DNA of 64,000 nucleotides from Rhodococcus sp. HNM0569 (GTDB lineage Bacteria; Actinomycetota; Actinomycetes; Mycobacteriales; Mycobacteriaceae), in NCBI RefSeq assembly GCF_012726205.1, contig NZ_JAASAE010000004.1, positions 248,001 through 312,000 of the forward strand, written 5' to 3'. Both the position numbers and the translations under genes were made by a program. The notes below the pieces were generated by a model, which did no database searches, was not told the DNA's origin, and worked only from the letters and a program-made list of their open reading frames with translations. Each line of letters starts with the position of its first letter. The stretch's first letter is position 1. Shown one piece after another: positions 44,593 through 54,419 of the stretch.

Positions 44593-45764
44593 GCACGGCG
44601 CTCGGCGGCACGTACGCGCCGCGGTTCGCGCCGGTGGCCGACCTCCTCGAACGCAACCTCGCGGACGGCACCGACCTCGGGGCCTCGGTCTGTGTCGTGC
44701 ACGACGGCGAGGTCGTGGTCGACCTGTGGGGCGGGATGCAGGACGGCGCCGGAAGGTCTTGGCAGCGCGACACTCTCGTCAACGTGTACTCGCTCAGCAA
44801 GACGGCGACCGCGATGGCCGCGCTCGCGCTCGTCGACCGCGGGCTGCTGGACCTCGATGCGCCCGTCGCGCGCTACTGGCCCGAGTTCGGTGCGGCGGGC
44901 AAGCAGGGCGTGCTCGTGCGGCATGTGCTGTCGCACACGTCCGGCGTCGCCGGGTGGCGTGAGCGCGTGAGTGTCGACGACGTGTGCGACGTGCCCGCGT
45001 CGTCGGCGCTGCTCGCGGCGCAGGAACCGTGGTGGGAGCCGGGCACGGCCTCGGGCTACCACGCGCTGAACTACGGGCATCTCGTGGACGCGCTCGTGCG
45101 CCGCGTCGACGGGCGTGCGCTCGGTGCCTGGTTCGCTGACGAGATCGCGCATTCGCTGGGGGCGGACTTCCATCTCGGTGTCGGCCCCGACGAGGACGAC
45201 CGGATCGCGCCGCTCGTGGCGCCGCCGCCCACGGGCTTCGATTACGGCGCACTCGATCCCGAGAGCGTATTCGTCAAGACCATGACCAATCCGCTCGTGC
45301 CGATCCCTGTCACGTCGTCGCGGCAGTGGCGCGCCGCGGGGATCGGTGCGGCGGGCGGGCACGGAAATGCCCGCTCGGTCGCGGCGGTCAACACTCCGGT
45401 CTCGCACGCAGGTATGGGCCTGGGCGGTGTACGGGTGCTGTCGGCCGAGACCGTCGAGCGCGTGTTCGAGCCGCACTCCGACGGCGTCGATGCGGTGCTC
45501 GGCGCCCCGGTGCGGTTCGGTCCCGGTTTCGCGCTCGGCGGCGGCCGCCTCCACCCGAGCATCCCGCAACAGCGGGCGTGCTGGTGGACGGGCTACGGCG
45601 GATCGATCGTCGTCAACGACGCCGACCGCAGGCTCACCTTCGCGTACGTCATGAACCGCATGGAGCCCGAACTGCTCGGCTCACCGCGCACCGACGGCTA
45701 CGTGTCGGCGGTGTACGACTCGCTGGGCGACCGGGTCACAGCTTCCGTAGGCGCAGCCGATTGA
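44589..45764 (+). CDS. Beta-lactamase-fold serine hydrolase/esterase
   Basis: 391 residues, class C beta-lactamase-like family that includes EstB-type esterases. The nucleophile SxxK is SLSK (residues ~70-73) in [27 protein letters not shown] and the Tyr motif in [16 protein letters not shown] follow; [11 protein letters not shown] replaces the KTG box. No signal peptide, so it is cytoplasmic. GTG overlaps the monooxygenase stop (GTGA). It may hydrolyse the ester product of the monooxygenase. It overlaps coaA by 29 bp at the 3' end. Confidence 0.88.
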   Translation: MSTALGGTYAPRFAPVADLLERNLADGTDLGASVCVVHDGEVVVDLWGGMQDGAGRSWQRDTLVNVYSLSKTATAMAALALVDRGLLDLDAPVARYWPEFGAAGKQGVLVRHVLSHTSGVAGWRERVSVDDVCDVPASSALLAAQEPWWEPGTASGYHALNYGHLVDALVRRVDGRALGAWFADEIAHSLGADFHLGVGPDEDDRIAPLVAPPPTGFDYGALDPESVFVKTMTNPLVPIPVTSSRQWRAAGIGAAGGHGNARSVAAVNTPVSHAGMGLGGVRVLSAETVERVFEPHSDGVDAVLGAPVRFGPGFALGGGRLHPSIPQQRACWWTGYGGSIVVNDADRRLTFAYVMNRMEPELLGSPRTDGYVSAVYDSLGDRVTASVGAAD

Positions 45765-46668
45765 TCGAATGATCGGCGTCCTTGCGCAACACCAGTGTTG
45801 CGCGAGGACGCGTCGGGAGGATGTTCTCGACGAGATTGGGCCGGTTGATGTTGTTCCAGATCTCGACGGCCGCGACGGTCGCGTCGCGGTCGGACAGGCC
45901 CGCATAGTGGTGGAAGTGGGCCTGCGGGTCGGAGAACGACGTCTTGCGCAGTGCGAGAAAGCGTTTGACGTACCACGACTCGATGTCCTCGATGCGGGCG
46001 TCGACGTAGATCGAGAAGTCGAACAGATCGGACACCATGAGACGCGGGCCGGTCTGCAGCACGTTGAGGCCCTCGATGATCAGGATGTCCGGCTGGCGGA
46101 TGAGGTGGTACTGGCCGGGCACGATGTCGTACGACACGTGCGAGTAGACCGGTGCCGCCACCTCGCGCGCACCGGACTTGACCTCGGTGACGAACCGCAG
46201 CAACTTGCGGCGGTCGTAGCTCTCGGGAAAACCTTTGCGGTGCATCAGCCCGCGCCGCTCGAGCTCGCGCGTCGGGTAGAGGAAGCCGTCGGTCGTCACG
46301 AGATCGACGCGGGGGTGATGCTCCCAGCGGGCGAGGAGCGCCTGCAGCACACGCGCGGTGGTGGACTTGCCCACCGCGACCGATCCGGCGACACCGATCA
46401 CGAACGGCACCTGCCGGTCGGGATGCTTCTCCCCGAGGAAGGTCGCGGTGGCCGCGAACAGCCGCTGCCGTGCCGCGACCTGCAGGTGGATCAGACGTGC
46501 GAGCGGCAGGTACACCTCCGCGACCTCTTCGAGGTCGATCTGCTCGCCCAGGCCCCGCAGACCCTTGAGCTCTTCCTCGGTGAGCACGAGCGGCGTGGAC
46601 TTGCGCAGTGTGCGCCACTGCTTGCGGTCGAACTCGATGTACGGGCTCGGCTCACTCGTACGGGACAT
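45736..46668 (-). CDS. coaA: Type I pantothenate kinase
   Basis: 310 residues. First step of coenzyme A synthesis, phosphorylating pantothenate. The P-loop is [54 protein letters not shown] and [14 protein letters not shown] are characteristic. Normally feedback-inhibited by CoA. ATG 46668. Neighbours coaA, glyA and phoH2 have the same order in M. tuberculosis. Confidence 0.97.
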   Translation of the reverse strand: MSRTSEPSPYIEFDRKQWRTLRKSTPLVLTEEELKGLRGLGEQIDLEEVAEVYLPLARLIHLQVAARQRLFAATATFLGEKHPDRQVPFVIGVAGSVAVGKSTTARVLQALLARWEHHPRVDLVTTDGFLYPTRELERRGLMHRKGFPESYDRRKLLRFVTEVKSGAREVAAPVYSHVSYDIVPGQYHLIRQPDILIIEGLNVLQTGPRLMVSDLFDFSIYVDARIEDIESWYVKRFLALRKTSFSDPQAHFHHYAGLSDRDATVAAVEIWNNINRPNLVENILPTRPRATLVLRKDADHSINRLRLRKL

Positions 46669-46856
46669 CAGCGCAGCTCACCCTCGTCGGTGTGGGCACC
46701 GGTGGCAGGACGCGTCACGGGTGTGTGCATGCCCAAGATTGTGCTTGGTGACACACGGGCACGTCAGCCGGGGTCGGAATCGGGCGTCCCGGCACGGTCG
46801 AAGGTCCCGCCCCGCTGCCACGAGAGAGGGGACCGCCTCGGCTAGTGTCGGGACGT

Positions 46857-48062
46857 ATGGAACCGGACACGCTGGTACGCGAATACCTGCAACTCGGTCT
46901 GTCGTTCGACCGCCTCGAAGAAGGCTTCGTCGACGCCTACACGGGCGATCCGGCGTTGCGCCGCGCCGTCGACAACGCGCCACCGCCCGATCCCGCGGCG
47001 CTCGCCCGCACCGCGCGCACCCTGCGCGACGAACTGGCCTCGACCAACCTGTCCCACGAGCGCTCCCGCTTCCTCGACGTGCACCTGCGGGCCCTCGAAT
47101 GCTCGGGCCGCAAGTTCGCGGGCGAGGACATCGGTTTCGTCGACGAGGTCGAGGCGTACTTCGACGTGCGCATCGCACGCGAGGACGAGGCCGTCTACCG
47201 CGAGGCGCACCGCAGGATGGACGAGGTGCTGCCCGGGTCCGGCCCGCTCGCCGACCGCATCCGCGCGCACCGGGCGGCCGACGAGATCCCGCCCGAGCGG
47301 CTGCGCGAGTGCGTCGAAGCGTTCTCGAGCGCGCTGCGCGATCTGGTGCGCGCGCAGTACGCGCTGCCCGAGGTCGAGACCGTCGAATACGAGGTCGTGG
47401 GCGACAAGCCGTGGTCCGGCTTCAACTACTACCTCGGCGACTACCGCTCGCGCGTCGCGATCAACTCCGACCTGAAACAGCACATGGCGAACCTGCCGCG
47501 GCTCATCGCGCACGAGGCGTACCCGGGGCACCACACCGAGCACTGCCGCAAGGAAGCGGGCCTCGTCGGCAGCGGCCAGGCCGAGCAGACGTTGTTCGTG
47601 GTCAACACGCCGCAATGCCTCATGGCCGAGGGGCTCGCCGACCTCGCGCTCGGCGCGGTCGTCGGCCCCGGGTGGGGTGCCTGGGCACAGGAGATCTACG
47701 CCGACCTGGGCCTGCGGTTCGACGGCGAGACGGCCGAGCGGCTGTCGGAGGCGTCGGCGGGCCTGCTCGGCGTCCGCCAGGATGCGGCGATGATGCTGCA
47801 CGACGAGCACCGCAGCCACGACGACGTCGCGCAGTTCCTGCAGCGCTGGTCGCTCACCACCCCCGAGCGTGCGCGTCAGCAGCTGCGCTTCCTGTCGTCG
47901 CCGCTGTGGCGCGCCTACATCAGCACATACGTCGAGGGCTATCGGCTGCTCGGCACGTGGCTCGACGACGTCCCGCGTGGTTCCGATCGCGCCGAACGGT
48001 TCCGCCGACTGCTCGACGAACCGCTCGTCCCGAGCGCGCTGCGCGGCGTCGACGCTGCATAG
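46857..48062 (+). CDS. DUF885-family metallopeptidase-like protein
   Basis: 401 residues, soluble. The zinc-binding motif HEAYPGHHTEH (residues ~217-227) is typical of DUF885, with family-like SGFNYYLGDYRSRVAINSDL before it and CLMAEGLADLALG after it, which may hold the third ligand. Members are thought to be peptidases, substrate unknown. ATG 46857 fits a nearly leaderless transcript, 8 nt after TAGTGT (46843-46848). It is divergent from coaA, with 188 bp between them holding nothing else I can identify. Confidence 0.82.
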   Translation: MEPDTLVREYLQLGLSFDRLEEGFVDAYTGDPALRRAVDNAPPPDPAALARTARTLRDELASTNLSHERSRFLDVHLRALECSGRKFAGEDIGFVDEVEAYFDVRIAREDEAVYREAHRRMDEVLPGSGPLADRIRAHRAADEIPPERLRECVEAFSSALRDLVRAQYALPEVETVEYEVVGDKPWSGFNYYLGDYRSRVAINSDLKQHMANLPRLIAHEAYPGHHTEHCRKEAGLVGSGQAEQTLFVVNTPQCLMAEGLADLALGAVVGPGWGAWAQEIYADLGLRFDGETAERLSEASAGLLGVRQDAAMMLHDEHRSHDDVAQFLQRWSLTTPERARQQLRFLSSPLWRAYISTYVEGYRLLGTWLDDVPRGSDRAERFRRLLDEPLVPSALRGVDAA

Positions 48063-48167
48063 GCGGTTGCCGGGCGGGTCGGGTGGCTTCGTAGACTGGG
48101 GTGACGGGTGCGTGTGCGCCCGCGGCCACAACCCGACACCCAGCCCCGACCTTCTGGAGACATCTCG

Positions 48168-49463
48168 ATGACCGCTGTGCCCGGTTCCGACGTCAACACG
48201 GCCCCGCTCGCCGATCTCGATCCCGAGCTCGCTCTCGCGATGGCCGGCGAACTCGGCCGCCAGCGCGACACGCTCGAGATGATCGCGTCGGAGAACTTCG
48301 TTCCGCGCGCGGTGCTGCAGGCGCAGGGCAGCGTGCTCACCAACAAGTACGCCGAGGGCTACCCGGGGCGGCGCTACTACGGCGGCTGCGAGTACGTCGA
48401 CGTCGTCGAGGACCTCGCACGGACCCGCGCCAAGGAGCTGTTCGGTGCCGAGTTCGCGAACGTGCAGCCGCACTCGGGCGCCCAGGCCAATGCGGCCGTC
48501 CTGATGGCGCTGATGAACCCGGGGGAGAAGCTCCTCGGCCTCGACCTCGCGCACGGCGGTCACCTCACGCACGGTATGAAGCTCAACTTCTCGGGCAAGC
48601 TCTACGACGTCGAGTCGTACGGGGTCAGCAAGGAAGACCACCGCATCGACATGGACGAGGTCCGCAAGATCGCGCTCGCGGGCAAGCCGAAGGTCATCGT
48701 CGCCGGGTGGTCGGCCTACCCGCGCCACGAGGACTTCGCGGCCTTCCGCTCGATCGCCGACGAAGTCGGCGCGTACCTGTGGGTCGACATGGCGCACTTC
48801 GCGGGGCTCGTCGCCGCGGGCCTGCACCCGTCGCCCGTGCCCTACGCCGACGTCGTGTCCACCACGGTCCACAAGACGCTCGGCGGGCCGCGTTCCGGTC
48901 TGATCCTGGCGAAGCAGGAGTGGGCCAAGAAGATCAACTCGGCGGTCTTCCCGGGCCAGCAGGGCGGCCCCCTCATGCACGTCATCGCCGCGAAGGCCGT
49001 CTCGCTCAAGATCGCGGGCACCGACGAGTTCAAGGGCCGCCAGCAGCGCACGCTGTCGGGTGCGAAGATCCTCGCCGAAAGGCTCACCGCGTCCGACGTC
49101 GCCGACCAGGGCGTCAGCGTCCTCACCGGTGGCACCGACGTGCACCTCGTGCTCGTCGACCTCCGCAACTCGCAGCTCGACGGCCAGCAGGCCGAGGATC
49201 TGCTGCACGAGGTCGGCATCACGGTCAACCGCAACGCCGTGCCCTTCGACCCGCGCCCGCCGATGGTCACGTCCGGCCTGCGGATCGGCACGGCGGCCCT
49301 CGCCTCCCGCGGCTTCGGCGATGCCCAGTTCACCGAGGTCGCCGACATCATCGCCACGGCACTCGCCGGCAAGGCGGACGTCGACGCGCTGCGCGGCCGG
49401 GTCTCGAAGCTCGCCGCCGACTTCCCGCTGTACGAGGGCCTCGAGGACTGGCGTCTGCTGTAA
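48168..49463 (+). CDS. glyA: Serine hydroxymethyltransferase
   Basis: 431 residues. PLP enzyme interconverting serine and glycine with tetrahydrofolate, main source of one-carbon units. The PLP lysine is in [28 protein letters not shown] and [20 protein letters not shown] are family signatures. ATG 48168 has GGAG 11 nt upstream. TAGACT near 48091 may be the -10 box, leaving a ~65-nt leader in which I see no known riboswitch. Glycine from this enzyme could feed the siderophore NRPS, but that is only an inference. Confidence 0.97.
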   Translation: MTAVPGSDVNTAPLADLDPELALAMAGELGRQRDTLEMIASENFVPRAVLQAQGSVLTNKYAEGYPGRRYYGGCEYVDVVEDLARTRAKELFGAEFANVQPHSGAQANAAVLMALMNPGEKLLGLDLAHGGHLTHGMKLNFSGKLYDVESYGVSKEDHRIDMDEVRKIALAGKPKVIVAGWSAYPRHEDFAAFRSIADEVGAYLWVDMAHFAGLVAAGLHPSPVPYADVVSTTVHKTLGGPRSGLILAKQEWAKKINSAVFPGQQGGPLMHVIAAKAVSLKIAGTDEFKGRQQRTLSGAKILAERLTASDVADQGVSVLTGGTDVHLVLVDLRNSQLDGQQAEDLLHEVGITVNRNAVPFDPRPPMVTSGLRIGTAALASRGFGDAQFTEVADIIATALAGKADVDALRGRVSKLAADFPLYEGLEDWRLL

Positions 49464-49493
49464 GCCGACCTGCACCTTTACCCAGAGTTCACC

Positions 49494-49531
49494 GACACAC
49501 CCGTCGCCCCAGGGCGACGGGTGTGTCTTTT
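49494..49531 (+). terminator. Intrinsic terminator after glyA
   Basis: A perfect 16-bp stem (GACACACCCGTCGCCC at 49494-49509, complement at 49512-49527) with a 2-nt loop is followed by TTTT. This is the most classical terminator in the window. Confidence 0.93.
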
Positions 49532-49590
49532 CGCAGTACCGTCACGATCAACAGGTAGCGCGGAAGCTATCTGTACGGGAGGTCCTGATC

Positions 49591-49701
49591 GTGCTCTGGA
49601 AATCAGCGCGAAGGGGCCGGCACCCGGCCCCTGTGCGGGATGCCGCACAAGGGACGGACCGGTCCAGCGATCCGAGTCTGCGTGGTGCCGCGCAGACCTA
49701 G
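49591..49701 (+). CDS. Small ORF upstream of phoH2, possible PhoAT-like antitoxin
   Basis: 36 residues from GTG 49591 to TAG, starting VLWKSARRGRHPAPVRDAA. ACGGGAGGT (49576-49583) is a strong RBS at good spacing. The stop lies 10 bp before phoH2 GTG. Mycobacterial phoH2 is preceded by a small antitoxin gene, phoAT, from the literature I recall; similarity was not checked. Basic, no membrane segment. It could also be a leader peptide or chance. Confidence 0.45.
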   Translation: MLWKSARRGRHPAPVRDAAQGTDRSSDPSLRGAAQT

Positions 49702-49710
49702 GAGCTTCAC

Positions 49711-51021
49711 GTGACTGATACTCGCTCCGTCCGTACGTACGTTCTCGACACGTCGGTCCTGCTGTCGGACCCGTGGGCCGTCACCAGATTCGCCGAGCAC
49801 TCCGTCGTCCTTCCGCTCGTCGTGATCGGCGAGCTCGAGGACAAACGCAATCATCACGAGCTGGGATGGTTCGCGCGCGAAGCTCTCCGGATGCTCGACG
49901 ACCTCCGCATCGAGCACGGCAGGCTCGACAATCCGGTCCCGATCGGTGCCGACGGCGGCGCCCTGCACGTCGAGCTCAATCACACCGATCCCACGGTGCT
50001 GCCGGTCGGCTTCCGCACCGACAGCAACGACTCCCGCATCCTCGCGTGCGCGCTCAACCTCGCCGCGGAGGGCCGCGACGTCGTCCTGGTCACGAAGGAC
50101 ACGCCGCTGCGGGTCAAGGCGGGCGCGGTGGGCCTGCCCGCCGACGAGTACCACGCGCAGGACGTCGTGCCGTCGGGGTGGACTGGAATGACCGAATTGT
50201 CGGTCGGGCCCGGCGACATCGACGACCTGTTCCGTGACGGCGCGGTCGACCTCGAAGACGCGCGTGAACTGCCGTGCAACACCGGTATCCGGCTGCTCGG
50301 CGGCACGTCGAGCGCGCTCGGCCGGGTCACTCCCGACAAGCGCGTGCAACTCGTGCGCGGCGAGCGCGAGGCATTCGGGCTGCACGGGCGCTCGGCCGAA
50401 CAGCGCATCGCACTCGATCTGCTGCTCGACGAGAGCATCGGCATCGTCTCGCTCGGCGGCAAGGCGGGCACCGGCAAGTCGGCGCTCGCGCTCACCGCGG
50501 GTCTCGAAGCGGTGCTCGAGCGGCGCAGCCATCGCAAGGTCGTCGTCTTCCGGCCGCTGTACGCGGTCGGCGGCCAGGAGCTCGGGTACCTGCCGGGCAG
50601 CGAGAGCGAGAAGATGGGGCCGTGGGCCCAGGCCGTCTTCGACACGCTCGACGGTCTCGCAAGCCCCGAGGTCATGGACGAAGTGATCAGCCGCGGAATG
50701 CTGGAAGTACTGCCGCTCACACACATTCGTGGACGGTCGCTGCACGATTCGTTCGTCGTCGTCGACGAGGCACAGTCGCTCGAACGCAATGTGCTGCTCA
50801 CCGTGCTCTCCCGACTCGGCAGCGGGTCGCGGGTCGTCCTCACCCACGACGTCGCGCAGCGCGACAACCTGCGAGTCGGCAGGCACGACGGCGTCGCCGC
50901 CGTGATCGAGAAGCTCAAGGGTCATCCGCTGTTCGCGCACATCACGCTCACCCGGAGCGAACGCTCGCCGATCGCGGAACTCGTCACCGAGATGCTCGAG
51001 GAGTTCGGCCCGGGAATCTGA
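49711..51021 (+). CDS. phoH2: PIN-PhoH fusion protein PhoH2
   Basis: 436 residues. An N-terminal PIN ribonuclease domain ([15 protein letters not shown], with acidic residues in [12 protein letters not shown] and [12 protein letters not shown]) is fused to a PhoH ATPase with Walker [14 protein letters not shown] near residue 255 and Walker [13 protein letters not shown]. The family is a sequence-specific RNA helicase and RNase, reported as a toxin-antitoxin component in mycobacteria. GTG 49711 follows TAGGAG. It is located behind glyA; a desA2-type desaturase found here in M. tuberculosis is absent. Confidence 0.93.
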   Translation: MTDTRSVRTYVLDTSVLLSDPWAVTRFAEHSVVLPLVVIGELEDKRNHHELGWFAREALRMLDDLRIEHGRLDNPVPIGADGGALHVELNHTDPTVLPVGFRTDSNDSRILACALNLAAEGRDVVLVTKDTPLRVKAGAVGLPADEYHAQDVVPSGWTGMTELSVGPGDIDDLFRDGAVDLEDARELPCNTGIRLLGGTSSALGRVTPDKRVQLVRGEREAFGLHGRSAEQRIALDLLLDESIGIVSLGGKAGTGKSALALTAGLEAVLERRSHRKVVVFRPLYAVGGQELGYLPGSESEKMGPWAQAVFDTLDGLASPEVMDEVISRGMLEVLPLTHIRGRSLHDSFVVVDEAQSLERNVLLTVLSRLGSGSRVVLTHDVAQRDNLRVGRHDGVAAVIEKLKGHPLFAHITLTRSERSPIAELVTEMLEEFGPGI

Positions 51022-51068
51022 TTTGCGCCGGTTGCTCGCTCCGCCGGTCGGTAGCCCCGCCGGTCGGT

Positions 51069-51115
51069 CACAATGTCACATAGTGTGCGTTGGATGCACA
51101 CTATGTGACATTGTG
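51069..51115. repeat. Perfect 20-bp AT-rich inverted repeat
   Basis: CACAATGTCACATAGTGTGC (51069-51088) and its exact complement at 51096-51115 flank a 7-nt spacer. About 45% GC in a ~70% GC background. It lies between the convergent phoH2 and dhbE genes. A direct repeat CCGCCGGTCGGT (51041-51052 and 51057-51068) abuts it on the left. It could be a terminator, a recombination site or a protein-binding site. Confidence 0.85.
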
Positions 51116-51154
51116 CCCCTGGGGGCCTGGGTGTTCAGGGGGTGTAGTTGGGGC

Positions 51155-52825
51155 TCAGGCGTTTTCGGCGTTCGCGGTGAGCAGCGTCCGGAGATCCTTT
51201 CGGCTGGTCTTGCCGACACCGGTCTCGGGGAACTCGTCGAGCACCGTCACCACGTCGGGCACCTTCCACGCTGCGAGGCCGCGTTCGCGCACGAACTTGC
51301 GGATCGTGCCGGTCCGAGGCGGGGCGGCCGGGTCGGCGGCGAGGACGAACGCGCACGTGCGATTGCCCAGGTAGGGATCCGGCACACCGACGACGACGGC
51401 GTCGCGCACCGCGGGGTGCGCGAGAAGTTGCTCCTCGACCTCCTCGGCCGACACCTTCTCGCCGCCGCGGTTGATGTGGTCGACCGCGCGGCCGCACACG
51501 ATGATGTTGCCCGCGTCGTCGAATCGTACGACGTCGCCCGTGCGGTACCAGCCGTCCGCGGTGAACGAACGCGCGTTCGCGCCGGCATTGCGATAGTAAC
51601 CGCGAATCGTGTAGGGGCCCTGCGTGATCAGATTCCCCTCGGCGCCTGCGGGCACGTCGTCGCCGTGATCGTCGACGACACGGACCTCGTCGAACGGCGA
51701 CATCGGGCGGCCCTGCGTGGTGGTGACGATGCCCATCGGGTCGTCGAATCGCGTGTAGCACACGAGACCTTCGGCCATGCCGAACACCTGCTGTAGCCGC
51801 GCGCCGAGCGCGGGTTCGACGCGCGCGGCCAGCTCGTCGGGGCAGCGTGCACCGCCGACCAGAACGGTGACGAGCGAGGACACGTCGAAATCGGTGCCCT
51901 GTTCGGCAGTCTCGGTCCACAGCCGCGCGAGTGGTGGCACGAGGCCGGTCATCGTGACGCGCGCCTTCTCGATCATCGCGAAGGCGACGGACGGCGCGGG
52001 GGAGAGCGTCAGCGCGACCGTGCCGCCTGCGACGACCGCGCCGAGGATTCCGGGGGAGCTCATCGGGAAGTTGTGTGCGGCAGGCAGTGCGGCGAGGTAG
52101 ACGGTGTCGGGCGTGACCTCGCAGATCTCGTTGCTGCGCACAACGCTGTACAGGTAGTCGTCGTGTGTGCGGGGGATGAGCTTGGGGACGCCGGTGCTGC
52201 CGCCGGACAGCTGGAGAAAGGCCACCGACGACGGCTCCGCGCGCGCGAATTCACGCGGGGCGCCGCGTAGGGAGCCGAAATCGACTGCTCCGTCGGGGAT
52301 CCCACCGGCTGAATCGCTCAGGACGATCACCTGCATGTCGTGCTCGACGGCGCCCGCGACGTCGAGGGCGAGCGACGCGTGGTCGAACTTCTCGTGCTCG
52401 TCGACGGTGACGAGCGCAACGGCCGCCGAGGACTTCGCGAGCGCTGTCAGCTCGGCGGACCGGTGCGCCGGAAGGCAGAAGACGGGCAGCGCACCGAGCC
52501 GGAACAGCGCGAACACGGTCTGGATGTATTCGGCGCGGTTGGGCAGCTGGATCATGACTCGCTGACCGGGTGTCACGCCGAGATCGGCGAGGCCGGCCGC
52601 GAGCGCGTCCACCTTGCCGTCGAGATCGCGGTAGGTCCACTGCCTGTGCGCGTCGACGACGGCGGTGTGCTCGGGGCGGGCGGCGACGGTGTCGCGCAGC
52701 ACGTCGTCGAAGGTGCGACCGGCCCAGAGTCCCTCGCGGCGGTATCGCTCGGCCAGCTCTGCGGGCCACGGCGTGAACGATGCTTCCGTGTCGGACATCT
52801 CGGGTTCGGTGGTCATCGACGACAT
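51155..52825 (-). CDS. dhbE: 2,3-dihydroxybenzoate-AMP ligase
   Basis: 556 residues, stand-alone aryl-acid adenylation enzyme (EntE/DhbE/MbtA type). It activates 2,3-dihydroxybenzoate as AMP ester and loads an aryl carrier protein. Motifs are LQLSGGSTGVPKLIPRTHDD (A3), the aryl-acid pocket region LPAAHNFPMSSPGILG, FGMAEGLVCYTR (A5), DGWYRTGDVVRFD (A7) and GVGKTSRKDL (A10 lysine). The His-Asn-Phe in place of the alpha-amino-binding Asp is diagnostic for aryl acids. Salicylate remains possible, but dhbA and dhbB nearby favour DHB. ATG 52825 has AGGAG upstream; divergent from dhbA across an iron box. Confidence 0.93.
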   Translation of the reverse strand: MSSMTTEPEMSDTEASFTPWPAELAERYRREGLWAGRTFDDVLRDTVAARPEHTAVVDAHRQWTYRDLDGKVDALAAGLADLGVTPGQRVMIQLPNRAEYIQTVFALFRLGALPVFCLPAHRSAELTALAKSSAAVALVTVDEHEKFDHASLALDVAGAVEHDMQVIVLSDSAGGIPDGAVDFGSLRGAPREFARAEPSSVAFLQLSGGSTGVPKLIPRTHDDYLYSVVRSNEICEVTPDTVYLAALPAAHNFPMSSPGILGAVVAGGTVALTLSPAPSVAFAMIEKARVTMTGLVPPLARLWTETAEQGTDFDVSSLVTVLVGGARCPDELAARVEPALGARLQQVFGMAEGLVCYTRFDDPMGIVTTTQGRPMSPFDEVRVVDDHGDDVPAGAEGNLITQGPYTIRGYYRNAGANARSFTADGWYRTGDVVRFDDAGNIIVCGRAVDHINRGGEKVSAEEVEEQLLAHPAVRDAVVVGVPDPYLGNRTCAFVLAADPAAPPRTGTIRKFVRERGLAAWKVPDVVTVLDEFPETGVGKTSRKDLRTLLTANAENA

Positions 52826-52872
52826 GAGTCTCCTGGCGATCGACTGCGGGGCGCGGCCCGATGTTCGGCGGT

Positions 52873-52891
52873 TAAGGATAGCCTATGCTCA
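52873..52891. promoter_or_regulatory. IdeR/DmdR-type iron box between dhbE and dhbA
   Basis: TAAGGATAGCCTATGCTCA matches about 13-14 of 19 positions of the IdeR consensus TTAGGTTAGSCTAACCTAA. It overlaps TAGCCT (52879-52884), the probable -10 box of dhbA, and TATCCT on the other strand, the probable -10 box of dhbE. One site could repress both divergent promoters in iron-replete cells. Confidence 0.75.
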
Positions 52892-53646
52892 TGATCATGG
52901 ACGGAATCGACGGGAGGGTCACGGTCGTCACCGGTGCGGCAGGCGGCATGGGAGCGGCGATCGCGCAGCTGTTCGCGGACCGCGGCGCGGTGGTCGCGGC
53001 GTGGGACGCGGAGCCCCTGCGCAGCACACCGCCCGGCGGTCTCGCGCAACAGGTGGACGTCACCGACAAGGCCGCGGTGCGGGGAGCTTTCGACGACGCC
53101 GAACGCGCCCTCGGTCCCGTCCGGATCGTCGTGCACGCCGCGGGCGTCCTGCGCACCGGATCCGCGCTCGACGCCGCCGACGACTGGTCGGCCTGCATGA
53201 ACGTCAACGCAACCGGCACCGTCACGGTCGCCTCGGAAGGCGCGAAACGCCTGATCGCGGCGGGTGGTGGTGCGCTCACGACGGTCAGCTCCAATGCGGC
53301 GGCGTCCCCACGGACGAACATGGCGGCGTACGGTGCGTCGAAGGCCGCGGCGACGGCATTCGTCCGCTCGCTCGGCCTAGAAGTCGCGAATCAGGGTGTG
53401 CGCTGCAACATCGTGTCGCCCGGTTCGACGGATACGCCCATGCTGCGTGGCATGTGGGATTCGTCCGATCAGTCGGATTCGGTCATCGCGGGCGATGCCG
53501 CGACGTACCGGCTCGGTATCCCGCTGCGCCGTCTCGCACTCGCCGAGGACGTCGCGCACGCCGCGCTGTACCTGAGTTCGGACGCCGCACGGCATGTCAC
53601 ATTGCACGACCTGCGTGTCGACGGCGGCGCCACGCTCGACATGTGA
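52891..53646 (+). CDS. dhbA: 2,3-dihydro-2,3-dihydroxybenzoate dehydrogenase
   Basis: About 251 residues, short-chain dehydrogenase. NAD-dependent last step of 2,3-dihydroxybenzoate synthesis (EntA/DhbA). The cofactor motif is VVTGAAGGMGAAIAQLF; the catalytic Ser lies in TTVSSNAAASPR and YxxxK in MAAYGASKAAATAFVRSL. PGSTDTPMLRGMWD resembles EntA. ATG 52891 fits a leaderless transcript 6 nt after TAGCCT; ATGs at 52885 and 52897 are alternatives. Assignment to this step rests on dhbE and dhbB on either side. Confidence 0.88.
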   Translation: MIMDGIDGRVTVVTGAAGGMGAAIAQLFADRGAVVAAWDAEPLRSTPPGGLAQQVDVTDKAAVRGAFDDAERALGPVRIVVHAAGVLRTGSALDAADDWSACMNVNATGTVTVASEGAKRLIAAGGGALTTVSSNAAASPRTNMAAYGASKAAATAFVRSLGLEVANQGVRCNIVSPGSTDTPMLRGMWDSSDQSDSVIAGDAATYRLGIPLRRLALAEDVAHAALYLSSDAARHVTLHDLRVDGGATLDM

Positions 53647-53729
53647 CGGCACACCGACCGTCGACACGCGGTGTACGAACGGGATTCGCGACCCGAACCA
53701 CGAGAGACAACCGAGACGAGGAGTCACTG

Positions 53730-54407
53730 TTGGCCATCCCATCGATCACCCCGTACCCGCTCCCCGGCGCGGACGACGTCCCCGCCGCACGGGTGGACTG
53801 GTCGCTCGACGCGGGCCGCTGCGCGCTGCTGATCCACGACATGCAGAACTACTTCGTCGACGCCTACACGCGTGGCGAGGAACCGATCGACCCCGCCGTC
53901 GCGAACATCGAGCGCATCCGCGCCGCGTGCGCCGCGGCGGAGGTCCCGGTGATCTACACGATGCAACCAGGCGACCAGCATCCTTCGCGCCGTGGCATTC
54001 TCGCCGATTTCTGGGGCGTGGGCCTCGAGACGGGGCGCGCCACGGAGGTGATCGCCGAGCTGGCTCCGACTGCGTCGGACATCCAGGTGACCAAGTGGCG
54101 GTACTCGGCATTCCAGCGCACCGATCTCCGGCAGTTGCTCGGGCACTTCGGCCGTGACCAGCTGATCGTGACCGGCATCTATGCACACATGGGGTGCATG
54201 CTCAGTGCGGCAGACGGATTCATGAACGACGTCGCGCCGTTCATGGTGGCCGACGCGACCGCCGACTTCACGCGCGACGAGCACCTCATGGCGCTCGACT
54301 ACGTGGGCAAGCGGTGCGGCGTGGTCGCGACGACCGACACGATCGTCGCCGACCTCGCGGCCACCGCGCAGCCGGCCCTGACACAACACTCGGCAGCGGG
54401 CGCGTGA
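53730..54407 (+). CDS. dhbB: Isochorismatase, without aryl carrier domain
   Basis: 225 residues from TTG 53730 (ACGAGGAG 6-7 nt upstream), giving [19 protein letters not shown], the usual DhbB/EntB start. It hydrolyses isochorismate to 2,3-dihydro-2,3-dihydroxybenzoate and pyruvate. Catalytic segments are [14 protein letters not shown] (Asp), [13 protein letters not shown] (Lys) and [16 protein letters not shown]. EntB and DhbB carry a C-terminal aryl carrier domain to about residue 285; here the protein stops at the end of the isochorismatase domain and has no GxDS phosphopantetheine site. Confidence 0.92.
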   Translation: MAIPSITPYPLPGADDVPAARVDWSLDAGRCALLIHDMQNYFVDAYTRGEEPIDPAVANIERIRAACAAAEVPVIYTMQPGDQHPSRRGILADFWGVGLETGRATEVIAELAPTASDIQVTKWRYSAFQRTDLRQLLGHFGRDQLIVTGIYAHMGCMLSAADGFMNDVAPFMVADATADFTRDEHLMALDYVGKRCGVVATTDTIVADLAATAQPALTQHSAAGA

Positions 54408-54419
54408 TCCGGTAACGGG

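Noticed and set aside
48091-48167. Possible riboswitch in the glyA leader
   Set aside because: The ~65-nt leader shows no recognisable glycine, THF or SAM aptamer core.
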